DNA of 64,000 nucleotides from Hymenobacter nivis (lineage in GTDB: Bacteria; Bacteroidota; Bacteroidia; Cytophagales; Hymenobacteraceae): positions 62,001 to 126,000 of the forward strand of contig NZ_RCYZ01000005.1 of the NCBI RefSeq assembly GCF_006439025.1, in the 5' to 3' direction. Below the pieces are notes generated by a model. It saw nothing but the letters and a program-made list of their open reading frames with translations. It ran no database searches and had not been told where the DNA came from. Position 1 is the stretch's first letter. Every line of letters begins with the position of its first letter. The translations under genes and the position numbers were made by a program. Below, in pieces: positions 24,412-32,379 of this stretch.

Positions 24412-25779
24412 ATGCGCCACTCGTACCCTGTGGCGCTGCTAGGACGCGCCAGTCTGCTGCTGCTCGCCCTCACGGGCGTGGCCTATGCCTTGGTGAGCCA
24501 GCAGCCCCTCTATTGGGTGCCGGGCCTGCTGCTGGCGGCTGGGCTGGTGGCTGAATTAGCACACTACCTCAACCGCAGTAACCGCGATCTAGCCGATTTC
24601 TTGGCCGGACTTCATTACGAGGACTACGCCCTTACCTTCGGCACACAGCAAGTGCCGGCCAGCGCAAGTCAGCTGCGGCAGGCGTTCAACCAAATAAATC
24701 GCTCGTTTCAGCAGCTTTCCCGCCAGAAGGAGGCACAGCACCTGTACCTGCAGAATGTGCTGGCGCTAGTCAACACTGGTATTCTTTCTTTTCACGACCC
24801 GCATGCCGAGCCGGGCAAGTCAACTCCCGGCGACATACGTTGGATGAACGAGTCGCTGAAGCGCCTGCTGGGCGTGCCCTATCTGAAGAATATCCAGGCC
24901 TTGGAAAAGCGCGATGCGGGGCTCTATGCGACCCTGCTGGCGCTACGACCGGGCGACAACCGCACGATTCGCCTGCACCAGCAGCCGGTGCTGCTTTCGG
25001 CCACGGCTTTTACCGATGAGTACGGCCGCTCGTTGCTGGTAGCTTTCCAGCCGGTGCGCGAAGTGCTGGAAGAAACCGAAGCCCTCGCCTACCAGAAACT
25101 ACTACGGGTGCTAACCCACGAAATTATGAACTCGGTGGCGCCCATTGCCTCGCTGGCCGATACGCTGCACCAGCAGTTGGCCGTTGCCCCGGCTGCCGGG
25201 CCGTTGCCCGCCGACATGGGTCGCAGCTTGGCCGTTATTCGCCAGCGCAGCGAGGGATTGCTGCACTTCACCCAAACGTACCGGCAGTTTAGCCAACTCG
25301 CGGCAGTTTCTTTCCAAACCGTACCCGTCTGGTCGCTCTTCGAACACGTGCTGACGCTACTTGAGCCCACCTTTGCGCAGCGCGGCTGCGAGCCCGATGT
25401 AGTGCTGGCCAACCCAGACCTGTGCATCCAAGCTGACCTAGCGCTTATAGAGCAAGTGCTGCTCAACCTGCTAACCAATGCCCTGGAAGCGCTGCACACC
25501 CAGGCCACGCCCCAATTGCGCCTGGCAGGCTACGAGCAGGCACCACACCGCGTGGTACTCGAAGTGGCCGACAATGGCACTGGTATCCCATCGGCACTAG
25601 TAGAAGAAATTTTCGTCCCCTTCTTTACTACTAAGCCCACCGGCAGCGGCATTGGCCTAAGCTTGTCGCGGCAAATCATGCAACTGCACCGCGGGAGTCT
25701 CCAAGTGCAATCGGTGGAAGGCGTTGGCAGCCAATTTTACCTGTTGTTTCCGCAAGTACAACTTAATTCCTCAACCTAA
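24412..25779 (+). CDS. NtrB-like sensor histidine kinase
   Basis: A 455-residue kinase with two N-terminal membrane helices (about 8-27 and 34-52), then a HAMP/PAS-like linker. The dimerisation helix has His236 in LTHEIMNSVAPI, and the ATPase has NLLTNALEAL (N box), DNGTGIP (G1), FFTTKPTGSGIGLSLSRQI (F and G2). It is the cognate partner of the upstream NtrC-type regulator (2-bp gap). The very short periplasmic loop suggests sensing in or at the membrane, which fits an envelope-stress or export role. Confidence 0.93.
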   Translation: MRHSYPVALLGRASLLLLALTGVAYALVSQQPLYWVPGLLLAAGLVAELAHYLNRSNRDLADFLAGLHYEDYALTFGTQQVPASASQLRQAFNQINRSFQQLSRQKEAQHLYLQNVLALVNTGILSFHDPHAEPGKSTPGDIRWMNESLKRLLGVPYLKNIQALEKRDAGLYATLLALRPGDNRTIRLHQQPVLLSATAFTDEYGRSLLVAFQPVREVLEETEALAYQKLLRVLTHEIMNSVAPIASLADTLHQQLAVAPAAGPLPADMGRSLAVIRQRSEGLLHFTQTYRQFSQLAAVSFQTVPVWSLFEHVLTLLEPTFAQRGCEPDVVLANPDLCIQADLALIEQVLLNLLTNALEALHTQATPQLRLAGYEQAPHRVVLEVADNGTGIPSALVEEIFVPFFTTKPTGSGIGLSLSRQIMQLHRGSLQVQSVEGVGSQFYLLFPQVQLNSST

Positions 25780-26160
25780 CTGATTAGCAATCAATACTAG
25801 TAGCAATTGACAGCCTAGAACCGACACCCGTGATTCTTATACCTTGTCTCACAAGGAATTGTAGTAAAATGATGCCTGTATTGGTGTTGATTACCAACAA
25901 TAGTTACTCCAATAAGGGCCTGTCTAAATACGCCGGGCAGAATCTTCAGTTCGGATGGTTCTATAGCCTATAAGGCAGTAGGACTCCGTACACCTTATTT
26001 CCTGCTTTTTCGGAGCTCACCAGAATACGGTGCTCATTGGCTATCCGGGTTGCAGGTCACTCATTTCAGGGAAGACATACTGAAGGCCCTAGCAGCTGGG
26101 TGGCCGCGCCAACTCTAAACTAGAAATCCTCGTTGAACCGGCCTTACCTAGTTTTCGCGC
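25780..26160. other. Intergenic boundary between accessory and core-like regions
   Basis: About 380 bp without a supported gene. It contains ACTCCAATAAGGGCCTGTCT at about 25909, sharing ACTCCAATAAGGG or CCAATAAGGGCCTGT with two sites at 16.7-16.8 kb. This suggests another relic of the same repeated element. Confidence 0.4.
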
Positions 26161-27213
26161 ATGCTCCTTTTGCACCGCCTCACCTGGCTGCGCATCGCGG
26201 CCGCCTGGGGCTTCTTTACGCTCTTCATGCTGGTGCTCGTGTATGCGCAGGCCCTCGTGGGCACGGCGCCCTGGCACGGGCGGGCGCTGCTGCTGGCCCC
26301 CCTCATTTACGGCCTGACGGGGGCCCTGCTCACGCCCTTTGTTTTTTGGCTGGCCCAGCGCTTCGACCTCACGGCGGGGCGGGCCCGCTGGTTGCCTTAC
26401 TTGCTGCTGCACGCCGGGGCCAGCGTGGTGCTGACCATCGTGTACCGCGCCATTTTTTTGAGCACGCTTTTTCTGACCAGCGGCGGGCAGGGCCCCGTTT
26501 CCTGGGCGGCAATTTTGGCGGGGGTTAATACCTGGGTGCCCATCTACTGGCTGCTGCTGTGCGTGGTGTACGGCCTCGACTACCACGCCCGCTGGCAGCA
26601 CCGCAGCGTGGAAGCCAGCCGCCTGGCCGCGCAGCTCGCCCAAAGCCAGCTGCAAGTGCTGAAGCAGCAACTCAACCCCCATTTTCTCTTCAATACCCTC
26701 AACGGCATTGCCACGCTCATCGGCGACGAGCCGAAAGCTGCCCAGCGCATGACGGCCAAGCTGGGCGAGTTTTTGCGCTTGGTGCTCGACCACACCGATG
26801 CCCAGCAGGTGCCGCTTACGCAGGAGCTGCACTTCATTCAGCTGTATCTGGAGATGGAGCAGGTGCGCTTCGCCGGCCGCCTGGCCGTGACGGTACAGGT
26901 GGCCCCGGCGGCCCGGCTGGCCGTGGTGCCCCACCTGCTGCTGCAGCCCCTGGTAGAAAACGCCGTGCGCCACGGGCTGAGCGCCGCCGGGGTGGGCAGC
27001 ATTCACATTGAGGCCGACCGGCGGGGCGACCAGTTGCTGCTGGCCGTGCGCGACTCTGGGCCGGGGCTGGCGCCGGCTACTTCGCGCGGCGTGGGCCTGG
27101 CCAATACCGAGCAGCGTTTGCAAATGCTCTACGGTGAGCGCTACGTGCTGGCGCTGGACCCCGCCCCGGACCAGGGCACCGTGGTGCGCCTCGAACTTCC
27201 TTTTCTCATTTGA
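26161..27213 (+). CDS. LytS-type sensor histidine kinase
   Basis: A 350-residue kinase of the His_kinase (PF06580) group. Four membrane segments lie between residues 10 and 138, followed by a short coiled-coil linker. The phospho-acceptor His174 is in LKQQLNPHFLFNTLNGIATL, and the ATP-binding part has LVENAVRHGLS, DSGPG and GVGLANTEQRLQMLYG. No extracytoplasmic sensor domain is seen. It is paired with the LytTR regulator 97 bp downstream. Confidence 0.94.
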   Translation: MLLLHRLTWLRIAAAWGFFTLFMLVLVYAQALVGTAPWHGRALLLAPLIYGLTGALLTPFVFWLAQRFDLTAGRARWLPYLLLHAGASVVLTIVYRAIFLSTLFLTSGGQGPVSWAAILAGVNTWVPIYWLLLCVVYGLDYHARWQHRSVEASRLAAQLAQSQLQVLKQQLNPHFLFNTLNGIATLIGDEPKAAQRMTAKLGEFLRLVLDHTDAQQVPLTQELHFIQLYLEMEQVRFAGRLAVTVQVAPAARLAVVPHLLLQPLVENAVRHGLSAAGVGSIHIEADRRGDQLLLAVRDSGPGLAPATSRGVGLANTEQRLQMLYGERYVLALDPAPDQGTVVRLELPFLI

Positions 27214-27310
27214 TTTCTCAATACCCAGTCACTAGCCAGGCGAGAAAAACGCCCTTGCAGCTTAGCGCCGCGCGTGCTGAAATCTCTTTTATCATCCTAC
27301 CCCGCCGCCC

Positions 27311-28102
27311 TTGGACCCCCTGCGTACCCTTGTCGTAGATGATGAGCCCCTGGCCCGCCGACGCATCGGGCAGCTGCTGGCCGAGTGGCCCGATTTCCGC
27401 ATTGAGGGCGAGTGCTGCAACGGCATGGAAGCCGTAGCCGCCCTGCGCGGCGACCGCGACCTGGACCTGGTTTTTCTGGATGTGCAAATGCCCGATTTCA
27501 GCGGCCTGGAAGTGCTCCAGCGCGTGCGCGACCTGCCGGGCCTGCCGCTGGTGGTGTTCGTGACAGCCTACGACCAGTACACGCTGCAAGCTTTTGAAAA
27601 CCATGCCGTCGATTACCTGCTCAAGCCCCTGGACCCGGACCGCTTCGCGCGCAGCCTCGCGCACGTGCGCCGTCTCAGCAGTCGGCAGCCGGAGGGCGAG
27701 CGCCAGCCGCAGCTAGCCGGCTTGCTGCAAACGCAGCCGCCCGCGCCCGCCGCGGCGGCTTTTCTGACCCAGCTGCTGATCAAGCAGCCGGGCCGCTTTT
27801 ACTTCGTGCCCACCGAGCAGGTGCAGTACCTGGCCGCCGCGGCCAACTACGTGACGGTGCACGCGCAAGGGGCCCGGCACCCGCTGCGCACGACCCTGAG
27901 CCAACTGGCGCAGCAGCTTGACCCAGCGCAGTTTCTGCGCATTCACCGCTCGCTCATCGTCAATACGCAGCACATTAAGGAATTGCACCCCTGGGCGCAC
28001 GGCGAGTTTTTGCTGACCCTGCACGATGGCACGCACCTCAGCTCCTCGCGCAGCTACAGCGAGGGCGTGCAGCAATTCCTGCGGCAGTTCGGCGGTGGCT
28101 GA
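27311..28102 (+). CDS. LytTR-family response regulator
   Basis: A 263-residue regulator. The receiver domain has TLVVDDEPLARRRI, Asp57 in VFLDVQMPDFSG and Lys in AVDYLLKPLDPD. The C-terminal LytTR DNA-binding domain (about 155-260) has QVQYLAAAANYVTVH and FLRIHRSLIVNTQHIKEL. It starts at TTG 27311; no ATG fits. It is the cognate partner of the LytS-like kinase upstream. Confidence 0.93.
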   Translation: MDPLRTLVVDDEPLARRRIGQLLAEWPDFRIEGECCNGMEAVAALRGDRDLDLVFLDVQMPDFSGLEVLQRVRDLPGLPLVVFVTAYDQYTLQAFENHAVDYLLKPLDPDRFARSLAHVRRLSSRQPEGERQPQLAGLLQTQPPAPAAAAFLTQLLIKQPGRFYFVPTEQVQYLAAAANYVTVHAQGARHPLRTTLSQLAQQLDPAQFLRIHRSLIVNTQHIKELHPWAHGEFLLTLHDGTHLSSSRSYSEGVQQFLRQFGGG

Positions 28103-28424
28103 TTGCAAAGGGGTAGGGTCCCGCGGCCCGGTGGGCAGCCATTCGTCCCCGCCAGCGGCCGGTTCGTCCCTTTGGGTTAAGCGCTTTGAACTGGTCGCCG
28201 TAAGGGTTAACTTATTCCCTCGTTTTAGTGAACAAGTCAACGGGCAGTGGCGCGGGAATAAGTTTCAAGCGAAACAGCGAAAAACAGTTCAAAAAAGCGG
28301 TTCAATAATTAAAGCACAGCTAACCTCCTGCACGGCTTGAGAATCCTGTGATTTAGACGCAACCGACTGTACCTGCGTCTTTACCCAGAACCAAGTTTGG
28401 CAACTCAATGGCATGACTTAGCCG
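28103..28424. other. Intergenic region between convergent genes
   Basis: Some 320 bp between the LytTR regulator and the FG-GAP gene, which converge here. No hairpin with a T-run and no gene is obvious. Confidence 0.4.
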
Positions 28425-30755
28425 CTACTGCACGGCCAAGCGCTGCACGGCGGCGGTGCCGTCGGCGGCTTCGGCGCGCACCAGGTAGAGGCCGGGGGCC
28501 AGGCCGCTGAGGGTCAAGTCGTGCTGGCGGGCCAGGGCGTCGGGGGCCCGGACGAGGCGGCCGGTGGCGTCGATTACCGATACGCGGGTGGGCTGGGCGG
28601 TTTCGACGGTGGCTTGGGTGTGGGCGGGGTTGGGGTACAGGGTTAGGCCCAGCGTGGCGGCGGCTGCCGGAGGGCGCGTGGGCGTGGGCGTGCCGCGGCG
28701 CACGGCGTAGCTGCTGAGGCCCCCGGTTTCGGTGCCGATGAACAGCTCGGGTACGCCGTCGGCGTTCACGTCGGCCGCGGCCAGGCCGTAGCGCACCAGG
28801 GCGCTTTGGCCCAGGCGGTTGGCTTCGTACTGGCTCAGCAGGGCGTTCCAGAACAGGTTGGTGCGGGGCGCGGTGGGGCCGGCCAGCAGCGTGCGGTAGT
28901 TGCTGAAGAACCGGACGGCGCCGGTGTTGTCGGCCGTCACGAGGTCGGGCAGGCCGTCGCCGTCGAAGTCGGCCACGGTGGGGCTGAGGTGGAAGGGTCG
29001 GGCGCCGGCCCCGTCGCGGATTTGGCCCAGGTCGTTATTCACCGCCACGAAGGCATTTTCGAGCACCACGCCGGGGCCCTGGTTGCGGAAATAGCGCAGC
29101 GACTGGCCCGGCTCGGTGTAGTCGTCGGTGCCCAGCAGCAGGTCCACGTTGCCGTCGCCGTCCACGTCGGTGAAGCACGGCATGTCGCCCATAAAGCCGG
29201 GCAGCACGCCGCTGCCCGCCGCGCCCTGGGGCTTGAAGTAGTTGGCCGTGGTGGGGTCGAACGCCGCCGGGCGGCCGGCAGCGGCCGTGTTCAAAATATA
29301 ATAAATCCGGTTGACGCCCTGGTAGTTGGCGGCGTAGGCCAGGTCCAGGGCCCCGTCGCGGTTCAGGTCCACCAGCGCGGGCTTGAGGGCGAGGAACACG
29401 TTGGGCGCGGTGCCCTTGGCGGCCAGGCCCATGTAGTCGCGCGACACGAGGCTGAACACCGGCTTGGCGGCCGTGCCCACGTTGCGGTAGTAGGTGAGGC
29501 TGGCGCGGTACTGGCCGTTCACGCGGTCGGCGTTGTTGCCGATGAGCAGATCGGCCAGGCCGTCACCGTCAATATCGCCGAAGGTGGGGGCCGCCGCCTC
29601 GCTCACGTCGATTACGTCGTTGGTGAGGAAGCCCTTGGGCTGGTAACCGAAGGCCGGGGCCCCGGTGGCGGCCGTGTTGCGGTACAGGCGCACGTTGTCG
29701 CGCTGGCTCACGTTGTCCTGGCTGTTGTCCAGCATGTTGGGGGCCACCACCAGGTCGTTAATGCCGTCAAAATCGGTATCAACCAAGTACCCCGCCGGGA
29801 ACACCGGCAGGCGCACGGGGTTGGCCGCCGATGGGAAATCGGTGCGGATGCTACTGGCCGTGAGCCGGGCCAGCTGGTTGGTGCCTTGGTTGAGCAGCGC
29901 CACCAGTTCGGGGCAGTTGTCGCGGCCGTCGAGCACGTCGTTCACGCCGTCGCCGTTCACGTCGAGCACCAGCAGGTTGTGGCCGCCGGTGTGGGTGGGC
30001 TTGGCGGCCGGCACGCCGCCCCGGCAGGCCAGGCCCGGCAGCTGGTAGGCGGCGCAGGCGGCGCACGTTTGCAGCTGGGCCCAGTAGTTGGTGTCAATCT
30101 TATAGGTTAGGGCCGCCCCGCAGGCATCGGGGCTGGTATTCAGGTACAGCTCGATAATGTTGGCCGTCACGAAGTCGTAGCTGAGAATGTCGAGCTTGCC
30201 GTCGCCGTTCACGTCGGCAATGGCGGGCATGTTGTAGCCACCAATGGTGAGGTTGCTGGTGCCCACGCCGGCTCCCGAGAAGCGCAGCTGGCTGGTGGTG
30301 AGCTGGAAGATGGGCCGCCCGCCGATGCCGGCTACGTTGCGAAACACCCGAATGTCGCCCCCGTTCACGTAGCTAAACAGGTCGGGGCGGCCGTCGCAGT
30401 CGTAGTCGCGCAGCAGGGCCCAGCCCGCCAGGTCCGCCGGAAACAGGGCCTCGTAGTCGGGCGCGTACTGCCAGCCGCGGCCGCCGCCCGGCTGCGCCGC
30501 GTTCAGAAACGTGTAGCAGCGGTTGGTTTGGCGGTCGAAGGCGAAGAGGTCGTTGCGGCCGTCGCCGTTCAGGTCGATGCTGCTGAACTGGGGCGTGTTG
30601 AAGCCACCGGCCCAGGCCTGGCGCAGCGTGTCGGCGCCCTCCACCACGGCCCCCGCGGCGCGGAACTCGAACCCGACGAAAGTAGCGGTTTGGGCGCGGG
30701 CGGCCGGGGCCCCCAGCAGCAGTAGCAACAGCAAAACGGCGTAGCGGCGCAGCAT
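28425..30755 (-). CDS. FG-GAP/VCBS-repeat protein with T9SS sorting domain
   Basis: A 776-residue exported protein. A signal peptide (MLRRYAVLLLLLLLGAPAA, then RAQ) precedes many calcium-binding FG-GAP/VCBS blades with motifs such as DLNGDGRNDL, DVNGDGKLD, DVDGDGNVDLLLG and DFDGDGLPDLV. The last 80 residues form a type A Por-secretion CTD starting LTLYPNPAHTQATV and ending LYLVRAEAADGTAAVQRL. It is probably exported through the type IX system and either attached to the surface or released. A beta-propeller adhesin or scaffold role is likely. It is monocistronic and divergent from murF. Confidence 0.93.
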   Translation of the reverse strand: MLRRYAVLLLLLLLGAPAARAQTATFVGFEFRAAGAVVEGADTLRQAWAGGFNTPQFSSIDLNGDGRNDLFAFDRQTNRCYTFLNAAQPGGGRGWQYAPDYEALFPADLAGWALLRDYDCDGRPDLFSYVNGGDIRVFRNVAGIGGRPIFQLTTSQLRFSGAGVGTSNLTIGGYNMPAIADVNGDGKLDILSYDFVTANIIELYLNTSPDACGAALTYKIDTNYWAQLQTCAACAAYQLPGLACRGGVPAAKPTHTGGHNLLVLDVNGDGVNDVLDGRDNCPELVALLNQGTNQLARLTASSIRTDFPSAANPVRLPVFPAGYLVDTDFDGINDLVVAPNMLDNSQDNVSQRDNVRLYRNTAATGAPAFGYQPKGFLTNDVIDVSEAAAPTFGDIDGDGLADLLIGNNADRVNGQYRASLTYYRNVGTAAKPVFSLVSRDYMGLAAKGTAPNVFLALKPALVDLNRDGALDLAYAANYQGVNRIYYILNTAAAGRPAAFDPTTANYFKPQGAAGSGVLPGFMGDMPCFTDVDGDGNVDLLLGTDDYTEPGQSLRYFRNQGPGVVLENAFVAVNNDLGQIRDGAGARPFHLSPTVADFDGDGLPDLVTADNTGAVRFFSNYRTLLAGPTAPRTNLFWNALLSQYEANRLGQSALVRYGLAAADVNADGVPELFIGTETGGLSSYAVRRGTPTPTRPPAAAATLGLTLYPNPAHTQATVETAQPTRVSVIDATGRLVRAPDALARQHDLTLSGLAPGLYLVRAEAADGTAAVQRLAVQ

Positions 30756-30910
30756 AAGCAAACGGTTAGAACCTAATGGAAACGGGCCCGCCACCGGTGG
30801 CGGGGGCCCCAACACCCGGCGGCGCTTACCTAAGGCGCGGGCAGCGCACAAAGTTCGCGGCTTAATTTGCCCCGGCGTTGCGGCCGGGTTTGGCCGCCGC
30901 CGTTTTGCCC

Positions 30911-32233
30911 ATGCCCGCCTTCGACCTTCCCGCCCTCTACGCCCACTACCTGGCTGCCCACGGCCACGTCAGCACCGACTCGCGCCAGCCCCAGCCGGGC
31001 ACCCTGTTCTTTGCCCTGAACGGCCCCAGCTTCCGCGGCGCCGACTTTGCGCCCCAGGCCGTGGCCAAGGGGGCCCAAATGGCCGTGGTGGACGACGCCG
31101 CGCTGGCCGCCCAGGATGCTTCCCACTACTTCTTCGCCCCCGACCCGCTGGGGGCCCTGCAAGCCCTGGCTGCGCACCACCGCCAGCAGTTCGGGGGCCC
31201 CGTGCTGGCCGTGTCGGGCTCGAACGGCAAAACCACCACCAAGGAGCTGCTCACCGCCGTGTTAGCCAAGCGGTTCCGGGTGCTGGCCACGCTCGGCAAC
31301 TTCAACAACCACATCGGCGTGCCGCTCACGCTGCTGCGCCTGCGGCTCGACGAGCACGACTTTGCGGTGGTGGAAATGGGCGCCAACCACCGGGGCGAAA
31401 TTGCGGCCTACTGCCAGTGGGCCCGCCCCACCCACGGCCTGCTCACCAACATCGGCAAGGCCCACCTCGAAGGCTTCGGCGGGGCCGAGGGCGTGGCCCT
31501 GGGCAAGGGCGAGCTATTTGATTTCCTGCGCGATAACGACGGACTAGCCTTCGTGAACACGCTCGACGCGCAGGTAGTGGCGCGCGCTGCGGCCGTGCCC
31601 CAGCGCCGCACTTACCCGGGGCCCACCGACGATTTCCCCGCCGCCCTGCTCGCCGCCGACCCCGCCCTGGCCCTGCGCCTAGGGCCCCAGGGCCCCGACG
31701 TGGCCGTGCAGCTCACCGGCGGCTACAACTTCCCCAACCTGGCCGCCGCCGCCGCCGTGGGCCAGTTTTTTGGCGTGCCGCCCGATGCCGTGGCCGCTGC
31801 CCTGGCCGCCTACAACCCCCAGAACAACCGCTCGCAGCTCGTGCGCACCGCCCGCGGCAACGAGCTGGTGCTCGACGCCTACAACGCCAACCCCAGCAGC
31901 ATGGCTGCCGCGCTGCGCAGCTTCGCCGAGCGGCCCACCGCGGCCGGGCAGCGCAAGCTGGTCATCCTCGGCGACATGTTTGAACTGGGCCCCGAAGCCG
32001 AAGCCGAACACCGCGCTCTGGGCGAGCTACTAGCCGGCCTAGCCCTGTCCGAAGTGGTGCTGGTGGGGCCCCTGCTGGCCGCCGCCCGGCCCGCACTGGG
32101 GCCCCAGGCCCGGCACTTCGCCACTAAGGCCGAAGCCGCCGCCTGGCTGGCCGCCCAGCCCCTCAGCGGCCGGCAGGTGCTGGTGAAAGGCAGCCGCGGC
32201 ATGGCTCTGGAAACGTTGGTGGAGCTGCTGTAG
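30911..32233 (+). CDS. murF: UDP-N-acetylmuramoyl-tripeptide--D-alanyl-D-alanine ligase
   Basis: A 440-residue Mur ligase that adds D-Ala-D-Ala to the muropeptide precursor in the cytoplasm. Domain 1 has STDSRQPQPGTLFFAL. The ATP-binding domain has the P-loop VSGSNGKTTTKE, NFNNHIGVPLTLL and the metal and substrate region VVEMGANHRGEI and GKAHLEGFG. Domain 3 has LDAYNANPSSM and LGDMFELG. ATG 30911 is chosen because it starts directly at the family N-terminus. The gene is not in a division cluster here. Confidence 0.96.
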   Translation: MPAFDLPALYAHYLAAHGHVSTDSRQPQPGTLFFALNGPSFRGADFAPQAVAKGAQMAVVDDAALAAQDASHYFFAPDPLGALQALAAHHRQQFGGPVLAVSGSNGKTTTKELLTAVLAKRFRVLATLGNFNNHIGVPLTLLRLRLDEHDFAVVEMGANHRGEIAAYCQWARPTHGLLTNIGKAHLEGFGGAEGVALGKGELFDFLRDNDGLAFVNTLDAQVVARAAAVPQRRTYPGPTDDFPAALLAADPALALRLGPQGPDVAVQLTGGYNFPNLAAAAAVGQFFGVPPDAVAAALAAYNPQNNRSQLVRTARGNELVLDAYNANPSSMAAALRSFAERPTAAGQRKLVILGDMFELGPEAEAEHRALGELLAGLALSEVVLVGPLLAAARPALGPQARHFATKAEAAAWLAAQPLSGRQVLVKGSRGMALETLVELL

Positions 32234-32379
32234 CGCGGGCGGCACGCCGTGCAGGAGGGGTACGGGCCAGCCAGTCGATGGCATTTTTTCGACTTTAATT
32301 GGCAATACTGCTGGCAATGGGCGGCTTCGGGCCCATATTGCCAGCCAACTTGCCGCGGCCATCCTCCCTTACTTTCTGC

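Noticed and set aside
28806..30110. Long plus-strand frame opposite the FG-GAP protein
   Set aside because: Repetitive Val/Gly/His text mirrors the repeated calcium-binding motifs on the real strand. It is a shadow.
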